This document shows, piece by piece, positions 56,726-64,000 of a stretch of 64,000 nt of DNA. Position numbers and translations under genes: made by a program. The stretch's first letter is position 1; the number at the start of each line of letters is the position of its first letter. The DNA comes from Beroe forskalii. Its lineage: Eukaryota; Ctenophora; Nuda; Beroida; Beroidae. The stretch is taken from the NCBI GenBank assembly GCA_011033025.1, contig WFMF01000021.1:972032-1036031 (forward strand), read 5' to 3'. The notes under the pieces are model-generated. The model did no database searches. It saw only the letters and a program-made list of their open reading frames with translations, and was not told where the DNA came from.

Positions 56726-57493
56726 TTAGTTGGTTTCCATTGGAGTTTCTTCTGTCAGCAGATTTTTCTCAAGACTGATAGCTTTTGCAGCCTCAAGTGT
56801 TTTGAAAAATTCTTCCTTCTCTTGAATACATTTCTTTCTCAATTCCTCCATTTGATCAAGAAAACTATTGTTGCTCTCATCATACTTCTGCTTCTTTTCT
56901 TTATAGGATCGGTCAATTGATTGCAGCTCTTCTTCAAGTTGACTTTGATGAGACACAAGACTTTGTACCTGCTTTTGAAGGATCAGCATTCTCTGTTTAG
57001 TAACCACAGTGCGGACATCAGGCACATTGCCCTCCTGGAAGAGCTCTGCTACATAAGCATGATTCCTATGATACCTTTGAGAGGCAATGTGCTGCTCACT
57101 ATAACCATCATCTCCATCATCTTCTTCTGCATAGAACATTTTATGATTCTCTTGCTCCTGGAATGAGATTTGAGCAGCTTTCTCTTTGACTTTTTGTTCT
57201 TGTTGCTTTTGCTGCTCTTTAGCAGCCAAATAAGCCTGGTATGCTGGTGACTGCTGATAAATAGCAGTAGCACGATGATATTCAGTTTTCTCTTTTTCAT
57301 ACTGATCAAGATATTTTTGTTTCTCATCATCTGCCATGTTTCTCCATCTTTGACCAATCATTTTTCCTATTTCCCCAAGCTTCAATTCTGGATTATCTTG
57401 CTTGATAGTCTCCCAAACATGCTTACAAAACCTCATGTATGGCATCAGTGGCCTTTCAGGAGGCTTTGGTGGCTTCAATTCGTTATTATGCAT
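56726..57493 (-). CDS. SMARCE1: SMARCE1/BAF57 homologue, intronless
   Basis: 255 residues. An N-terminal PPKPPERPLMPYMRF leads into an HMG box (KHVWETIKQDNPELKLGEIG to QRWRNMADDEKQKYLDQYE), then the conserved SPAYQAYLAAK, a Gln/Lys-rich helix, RYHRNHAYVAELFQE, VPDVRTVVTKQRMLILQKQ, and a coiled coil (VQSLVSHQSQLEEELQSIDR onward) ending PMETN. BAF57 is the HMG-box subunit of SWI/SNF (BAF) remodelling complexes and contacts DNA and nuclear receptors. The start is the ATG at 57493; the preceding TTG AGG codons are not a start. Human SMARCE1 (411) has a long acidic C-tail that is absent here. The vertebrate gene has many introns; this copy has none and no disruptions, so a retrocopy that replaced the original is possible. 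Confidence 0.92.
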   Translation of the reverse strand: MHNNELKPPKPPERPLMPYMRFCKHVWETIKQDNPELKLGEIGKMIGQRWRNMADDEKQKYLDQYEKEKTEYHRATAIYQQSPAYQAYLAAKEQQKQQEQKVKEKAAQISFQEQENHKMFYAEEDDGDDGYSEQHIASQRYHRNHAYVAELFQEGNVPDVRTVVTKQRMLILQKQVQSLVSHQSQLEEELQSIDRSYKEKKQKYDESNNSFLDQMEELRKKCIQEKEEFFKTLEAAKAISLEKNLLTEETPMETN

Positions 57494-58207
57494 CCTCAAA
57501 GATTATAAATGATTATGATGTGATGTCCAACAATTCACATTGCCCCTGAAGTATACAGGACAAATAAATATGCTCAAAAATAACTAATATTGATGAAGTG
57601 AAACATTTGAGCTCTTGACTTCTAAATACTCAAATGTACACCAACTGAGCAACATCAGATACTGGATAGAAAATTATAGTTGAAGCTTATGCCTAAGATA
57701 GTAATTACATAATAGTGATTTCAGAGGAACCAAAAGCAATTTAATTGAGTGATACATTTCTTGTCTGTGTTTATTCTATTGTCTGTACCCTATAGTAACT
57801 ATGAAACACTCAAAATGTAACAATGATTAAAATCCATCAAAAATACAAGATAAATAGAGACTTGCAAAATAATTACATTAATTTGACTCTTTCTATGTGT
57901 GTACAAGTACCTGGCTATGGCCAATTCATCCATAATATAAACTATCTATCTAATTCAAATTTTCTGACTGTTGAATGTAGGCATCTCATTAATTTTGCCT
58001 CATAATTTTGTTATTTTTAATAAAACCCTTTCAAACCAAAATATTTCAATTTTCAAATCAATGCAAAATAAATCGAATATCAAGCGGATCAATTTTATAA
58101 ATTTCTGGTATTTAATGTTTTGCGCGACAGCGTAAAACTAGTATGTTTTCTCATGTCTATCAACCTTTGTTAATTGTAATAACCACACCCAGTATAGTAA
58201 CCCAGGC
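57494..58207. other. Short AT-rich spacer
   Basis: No recognisable gene on either strand. It separates the SMARCE1 start from retroelement remnants and probably holds the SMARCE1 promoter, but no clear element was seen. Confidence 0.4.
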
Positions 58208-58447
58208 CCAATTAGTGCAACGTTCAGACCACTTAAAGTTTTCTACAATAATGTCCAAGGCTTTGTAAACCCAAATCACCTCAAGTCTGACTCCTCCATT
58301 GAATATGAAAAAGTCCACGAACTTCATGGCTTTATTTTCACTGAAAAACCTGATATTATCATTCTAAATGAAACCTGGCTAAAGGACAATTTACAGCCTC
58401 TTGAAAAATCCCATTTTTGGGATAAAATGGATGTTTTTTGTCTATAA
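58208..58447 (+). pseudogene. Non-LTR retroelement endonuclease fragment
   Basis: An 80-codon frame reads TFRPLKVFYNNVQGFVNPNH and FTEKPDIIILNETWLKDNL, the N-terminal part of an APE-type endonuclease (NVQG and the catalytic NETWL region). It ends in a stop inside a repeated segment. No reverse transcriptase follows, so it is a fragment. Confidence 0.75.
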
Positions 58448-60065
58448 TTTGACACAAGGACCGAAACTGCATTTTTTCAATGTGACTGTATTCCAGAGAG
58501 TGTACTAGAACCAAATAATAATGCATTTATATACAAAAAAGTTTCCCCAAGTCCAAGTGTGTTAGAGGATTTTCTGCATTTTGATCAGTTTCTGGGGGGT
58601 CGTCCCGATGATAAATTTACTAGTTAACTCATGAAAGTATGTAGATCAGATAAGTCTAATTCAACTAACAAAATCCAGCAGTCATTTTCAGGATTTGCAG
58701 CCTCTTCAAAACCCTCATTTTGGGCTAAAATGGCTTTCTTTGTCTGTAATTGGCCACATGGACCAAAAATTAGGCTGAAAACTGCTTTGCTTTTTCCCAT
58801 GTGACTGCATTATTCCAGAGAGTGTACTAGAACCAAATAATAATGCATTCATAAACAGAGTTTTCTCCAAGTCCAAGTGTGTCAGAGGTTTTTGTGAATT
58901 TCTATGAGTTCTGGGGGGGTCCTCCCTCTGATAAACAGGTAAAGCATGATGAGTCAAGGAAGACTTCTCCCTTCAGCCAAATCTCTGATAAGATGGTCGT
59001 GCTGCAAAGGAAGCTTGATTGAGTCTTAGGAGAATGTGGTACAGCTTCAGGAGCAGTTGCTGGTGTTTAAAGATAAACAGTTGCGTGCAGTCACTTCATG
59101 TGTGAAGTCATCTGTCCAGGAAACAGTCAACGAGGAGTTTAAGAGCTACACTCTACAGTTCTGTTGTGAAGCCAGGACTACAGGAGCAGACATCAGTGAC
59201 ACCAGCCAGCATTGTGTCTGTATGGTATGGAAAGTTGTGGATGAGGAGGACAGGAGCCGAAACATGGTATTTGGTCTGACAGAGGAGGACAAGGAGGACT
59301 TCAATGCAAAGATATGTAGCATCATGGAAGTAATTCGAGAAAACCAAAATGGAGGTGTTACGAGTGGGCAAGGCTCAGGATGGTAGACCACGCCCTGTCA
59401 AGGTTGTCTTGACCAGTTCCTTGATTGTTTCAGATGTCATTGCTAAGTCTCCCCTACTCAGCGAGAAGGAAAAGTAAAAGAGTGTTTTCCTGTCTCCTTA
59501 CAGGTGGATGATCAGAGGCTTGCACATAGGACTCTTGTTGCAGAGTTGAAGGGTAAGAAGGCTGATGAGTCCAACAAGCGACATTTCATCAGGAGTGGAA
59601 TTGTAAACAGTGTTGAGAAGACAGTGTTAATGACAGTACGCCATCAACCTGCTGATCGGTTTTGAATCAGCAGTCTGTTATGCATACAGATCTATGTATA
59701 TATGGGTTTTTGAATAACTTTGATGAACAATACTTATGGTTAAATATATTGAGTACCTTAGTAAGGGTACATGCTAAAATGATAAAGTGTGATGAACAAA
59801 TTTTTTTGACCAATTGAGTTGCTTTATGGCAAAATCTTCACATTACATTATTACATTTAACTCATGAAACTGAAAGTTTGCAGGTCAATAAAGTCTAATC
59901 CAGCTTTCGAAATTTTGAACTTTGGCCATTTTCAGGATCTACAGCCTCTTAAAAACCCCCATTTTGGGCTAAAAATGGACTTCTTTGTCTTTAATTGGTC
60001 ACAAGGACCGAAAATAAGGCTGAAAACTTCTTTACACAGATTTTTCCCCAGTTTTTGGTCAGTAG
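58396..60065 (+). repeat. Three diverged copies of a ~120-bp segment
   Basis: Units at about 58396-58560, 58696-58880 and 59938-60060 share ACAGCCTCTT, AACC(C/-)CCATTTTGGGCTAAAA, TTTGTCT..AATTGG and ACAAGGACCGAAAA. The first two also share TTCCAGAGAGTGTACTAGAA. They flank the retroelement coding fragments, so they are probably non-coding parts of the same element. Confidence 0.7.
59036..59477 (+). pseudogene. Retroelement ORF1-like fragment
   Basis: Frame 59036-59386 encodes a helical segment and DRSRNMVFGLTEEDKEDF. One base out of frame, from 59349, follows MEVLRVGKAQDGRPRPVKVV with VLTSSLIVSDVIAKS. The RSRN..FGL and R-(L/V)-GK..GRPRP-(I/V)-K-V motifs are typical of RRM-type ORF1 proteins of non-LTR retrotransposons. 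Frameshifted and truncated. Confidence 0.65.
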
Positions 60066-60185
60066 TAGCAATATAGAGTTTAAAGCATAGTTTGTCTGAT
60101 TATTTTATCCAATTGTTTGATAAACTTTTTGTCTTCTAGGTAAGTCTAACTTCCAGTATTGAGTTACTGTGGCACTTGTCCAGCA

Positions 60186-61649
60186 ATGAAGTTTTGGCAG
60201 TCATCTCACACATTTGATGTAAGTTCTTGAAAAATAGCACCAAAGTTCTTGAAAAATAGCACCACGGTTTGAATGATTTCTTATTCTACATTCTGTTTAT
60301 GTAGTTTTTGTGTGATATACTTTATAATGAGTCATTGGAATCATACAATAGATAAGAATTTGCCGCAATATGTCATTCAGTTTAAGTAAATGTTATTATT
60401 TCAGCATCCTTGGTCTACTGTGACTCAGGCATTTTGGAGAAAGTATCCAAATGAATATCAAACTGTTGTTTATGGTACAGATACAATTGATCGTTATGTT
60501 GCACCTGATGGCAAACTTCATAGTACAAGGCTGATCATCAGTGATTGGAACATTCCAGGTTTCATGAAATTCTTCTTTGGTGATACAAGGGGCTATGCTG
60601 TGGAATACAGTATTGTGGACCCAATTGAGCAAACTCTCACATTAAAGTAAGTTGTGCTTTTCCTGCAGGAGTGCATTTTGAAAATGCACTTTTGCCTTAT
60701 CTGATTCCACATTTAAAGTGTTAGCCAAAAAATTTGGATAATTATGTATTTGCAATTATGCTTGAACAGATCTTCTATGCACTAGCATTCAGCAATCTTG
60801 ATAACACTTTATAACAAGTCCTCTTCATTGTTTGAAGTCTCAAAACATAAATGCAGCTTCACTGTTCAAAATGAGGGAAGACATTGTCTACAAAAGTAAG
60901 TTTATTACTCTGCAGTAGCTAATAAGCAGGGGGTCAAAATAAGTGTACCGGGGTGGGAGATTTGAGAATTTCGTTGGGAGGGGGGTGTGCCAAATTCCTA
61001 GGCTAGAATAGAGATGAATTGCTCTGGACCTGTGATAATGAATATTTCAAATTGCTTCCAATATTTCATCAATGAAATAGCTTTTCGTGAGCTGAACAGG
61101 ACTCTCTTTCAGGTGAAGGTCAAAGCACAGACTTACAGCATGAAGCTAAGATCCTCTTCAGTGCCAGCAGACTGTTTGATGATGCTGCAGAGAACTGGCT
61201 TGTTAATGAACTCACTGTTTCAGCTAGAAAAGGACTTAAGGTTGGTGTACCGCAAAACTTATGTGAAAAAGTGATTTTGATTCCAATTAAAAGGAAAAGT
61301 AATGGGTAATTATGGTCAACATAGAAATGGACATTTTAGCAAGTTTGTCCTTTACGGTAATGTTGAATGCACACCATAATTTTCATGTTGGATTGTCGTA
61401 ATAATGCATCACCTGTTTTTCCAGGGAATGGAGTCCATTATCGACAAAGTGGAAATCGAGATGCAGTCTGCTATGGCAGCAATTGATGAGCTGTCCACAG
61501 AAACCATCAAATCTGTCGACAGCCTTGCAAATGATGCCATGAAGTCTATCGACTCTAGTATTAGTGATGCAGAGAAGTTCATTGATGACAGTGTCGATTC
61601 TATCAAGAAGACAATGTTAAGTAGTCAAGAGTTAAGTCATGAGTCCTAG
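60186..61649 (+). CDS. PRELID3: PRELI/slowmo-family lipid transfer protein
   Basis: Five exons: 60186-60218, 60405-60646, 60838-60895, 61113-61240, 61425-61649, about 228 residues. Residues 1-170 form the PRELI/MSF1 domain (MKFWQSSHTFDHPWSTVTQA, YVAPDGKLHSTRLIISDW, EYSIVDPIEQTLTLK, NWLVNELTVSARKGLKGMES). Family members work in the mitochondrial intermembrane space with TRIAP1/Mdm35 and move phosphatidylserine or phosphatidic acid between membranes. The start is the family-typical MKFW. The junction of exons 2 and 3 is one base short: exon 2 ends in phase 2 but exon 3 reads SQNINAASLFK only if a G precedes 60838. The last exon adds a C-terminal extension of about 50 residues with amphipathic repeats (DAMKSIDSSISDAEKFIDDS) not found in short family members. 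Confidence 0.9.
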
Positions 61650-63248
61650 ATGATGTTGCTTTTATAACTAGGAATTTAGTAGGTAGTCAGTTAATGAATT
61701 CTAACACTGCAAAAGAGGTCACTTTGAAGTTTCTTCTTTAAATGACTATTTAGTCTGACGGTAAGACGTTAATAATGGTAATTTTGCTCCTGTGCCATTT
61801 AAAGCAAACCATTTTTACATTTCTAGTAAATTTCTCAGTGACCTCATTGAGCATTATTCTGTGCATCATATGCACAATACTACTTAAAATAAAACACGTG
61901 ACCTTTTACGCTATAATAGACCAATCCAGCACTGTAATTTTGTATCAGAAGTTTCAAAGATGCTATCCTTTAAGTTCTCTAGGCCATGTCTGAGTGATAG
62001 GTAGGTCATTGTAATGTTATTTTCATAGTGTTTGAAGACCGATTGACACTGGGTCAATATTGAGCTGGGTAGTTCCAATTATAATCCCATTTCGACTTGC
62101 CTCAAGTGAATTTATGGACGGTGAAACTAGGTGAATGGAAGACATGCAGATTGAAAATCGCATCCCGGTTATTCCACCGCCAATTGGAGATATCCATGTC
62201 AAAAAGTGCGCTGTTGACTGTGTGAGCATGAAGTAATTTATTATCATGTTGTCTTTGTATATATAATTATGATTGTCAGAGTAGTGATGTGAATGTGATA
62301 TAAGTTCTGTTGAGGAGATTTTATTATATATAAACCTAAAACCCTTAGACCCTTACCCCGTTGTTCCTGTACAGAATATCTGCGGCAGATCTGCAGTGGA
62401 TCTGCGGTTATTAAAATGTGCTGTGAATCTTCTGTCCGATGTTCCGTAAAATATGCGGTCATTAAAATCTGCAGTGCAGATCGAGTGCAGATCGACTGCA
62501 GATCGAGGGAATATTATCTGCTGTGGAAATCAACAACAGATCGAGTGCAGATTCTGCGCTGCTCCAATTAAGTGGAGAAGTCACGTGACCTACAGTAAAA
62601 ACTCATTGGGCTTCCTGAATGTTAATTGGGAAAATGGACCAGTTCATGTGATTAATTAGTGAACGCTAGTTCACTTTCCAATTCGAACGAAATTTCTAGG
62701 ACAATTATAAGCAAAGATATGCCATGAATCATTTCAGAACCAAATTACCCGAATGAATTGAAATAGCTACGCTATAAAACAGATGTTATTTTGATAACCA
62801 CATAATATTTCGATAACTGGGACTCTCAATACTTGAAATGCGACGGAAAATGATCCTGCAAGCGATCAGAAACATCTGTTAATGCTAGTTACCCAATCAA
62901 GTAACATTATCCTGGTTAGCAAGCCAAATTAACCCATCAAGCGTGAAATTGCAATGATGCCACTACTCAATTGTACTGGGATAACTGAATTTTGCTTCAC
63001 ATTGTTTTTATTGCTGTAGATCTCTTTAGGCAATTAGTGACATTAGTTCCTAATCTACGTTATGGCGTGGGTACACAGAACACGTCATGCTTTATTTGCC
63101 AATGTTCAGTTGATTTCAATATCATAGAGTTGTCCTGACTCCCATGATTTTTCCTACATTTTCCACTTACCACTCTGATGGCAGACGCCAGTCTACCTAC
63201 TACCTACTCAACTTACATAAACTCTGCTGACAAATCCGATTTAAGTCC
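61650..63248. other. Downstream flank, mostly unassigned
   Basis: It holds the PRELID3 3' flank. A 74-codon minus-strand frame at 62023-62247 and overlapping plus-strand frames are not recognised. The short repeat array at 62380-62560 is described separately. Confidence 0.4.
62378..62560. repeat. Short CTGCAGATCGAG-type repeats
   Basis: Irregular tandem copies of GCAGATCGAGTGCAGATC and GATCTGCAGTG variants. Palindromic CTGCAG and GATC(T/G) steps recur. No function is evident. Confidence 0.7.
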
Positions 63249-63945
63249 ACTACGAGTGTTAGTCCTCTAAGAGTGTTAGTCCACTAAGAGTGTTAGTCCA
63301 CTAAGAAGCTAAGAGTGTTAGTCCACTAAGAGTGTTCGTCCACTAAGAGTGTTAGTCCACTAAGAGTGTTAGTCCACTAAGAGTGTAAGTCCACTAAGAG
63401 TGTTAGTCCACTAAGAGTATTAGTCTACGAAAAGTGATAGTCCACAAAGAGTGTTAGTCCACTAAGAGTGATAGTCCACTAAGAGTGATAGTCCACTAAG
63501 AATGTTAGTCCACTAAGAGTGTTAGTCCACTAAGAGTGTTAGTCCACTAAGAGTGTTAGTCCACTAAGAGTGATAGTCCATTGAGAGTGTTAGTCCACTA
63601 AGAGTGTTAGTCCACTAAGAGTGATAGTCCACTAAGAGTGTTAGTCCACTAAGAGTGATAGTCCACTGAGAGTGTTAGTCCACTAAGAGTGTTAGTCCAC
63701 TAAGAGTGTAAGTCCACTAAGAGTGTTAGTCCACTAAGAGTGTTAGTCCACTAAGAGTGATAGTCCACTAAGAGTGATAGACCACTAAGAGTGTTAGTCC
63801 ACTAAGAGTGTTAGTCCACTAAGAGTGTTAGTCCACTAAGAGTGTTAGTCCACTAAGAGTGATAGTCCACTAAGCGTGTTAGTCCACTAAGACTTAAGAG
63901 TGATAGTCCACTAAGAGTGTTAGTCCACTAAGGGATCCATTAAAG
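63249..63945. repeat. 17-bp minisatellite
   Basis: About 40 head-to-tail copies of AGTCCACTAAGAGTGTT, alternating with a variant ending GTGAT and less often GTGTA. The phase is interrupted by short duplications (CTAAGAAGCTAAGAG near 63300; CTAAGACTTAAGAG near 63889). A degraded copy continues to the window end. Confidence 0.97.
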
Positions 63946-64000
63946 TTAGTCCCCTAATTTTTATCCACAAGAGTGTTAGTCCAATAAGAGTGAGCCAAAA

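Noticed and set aside
62023..62247. 74-codon minus-strand frame with an overlapping plus-strand frame
   Set aside because: Neither strand gives a recognisable protein.

Overview
The window is nuclear DNA from an invertebrate animal. It has interrupted genes with GT-AG introns and metazoan-specific families (a large EGF/laminin-G cadherin, nischarin, a LEM protein, SMARCE1/BAF57), Penelope-like and mariner elements and many intronic minisatellites. I cannot name the phylum. Several genes are single-exon (CSTPP1, SMARCE1, an MFS transporter, an Ig-domain protein), while the cadherin and nischarin are finely split.

Layout. 1-6.6 kb: 5' two thirds of a minus-strand nischarin gene (PX domain, linker, leucine-rich repeats), running off the left edge. 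7.7-9.7 kb: a minus-strand LEM-domain nuclear-envelope gene whose second intron holds an intronless CSTPP1 (C11orf49) gene. 9.7-13.1 kb: intergenic DNA with a CpG-rich foldback element. 13.1-38.4 kb (possibly to 46.6 kb): one minus-strand non-classical cadherin gene, read from high to low coordinates as furin-like site, about 10 cadherin repeats, 13 EGF, laminin G, EGF, laminin G, about 6 EGF, one membrane segment and a short tail. Its introns contain a Penelope-like element with an inverted truncated twin (15.7-20.1 kb), a decayed mariner (33.0-34.0 kb) and an antisense, intronless two-Ig-domain membrane protein (35.8-36.8 kb). 40-53 kb: mostly anonymous, with possible 5' cadherin exons and SINE-like repeats. 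53.3-54.6 kb: plus-strand SV2/SVOP-like MFS transporter. 56.7-57.5 kb: minus-strand intronless SMARCE1. 58.2-60.1 kb: decayed retroelement pieces. 60.2-61.6 kb: plus-strand five-exon PRELI/slowmo (PRELID3) gene. 63.2-64.0 kb: a 17-bp minisatellite.

The main unusual pattern is that many introns carry tandem copies of their own exon-intron junction. At least nine introns of two genes contain head-to-tail repeats whose unit includes the adjoining exon end plus the 5' splice site, or the 3' splice site plus the exon start. The same process seems to have grown the long intronic minisatellites. Separately, six single-base frame breaks in four genes, three of them in G runs, suggest indel errors in the assembly or, less likely, shared decay.

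The genes are unrelated housekeeping, adhesion and membrane functions; nothing suggests a co-regulated cluster.
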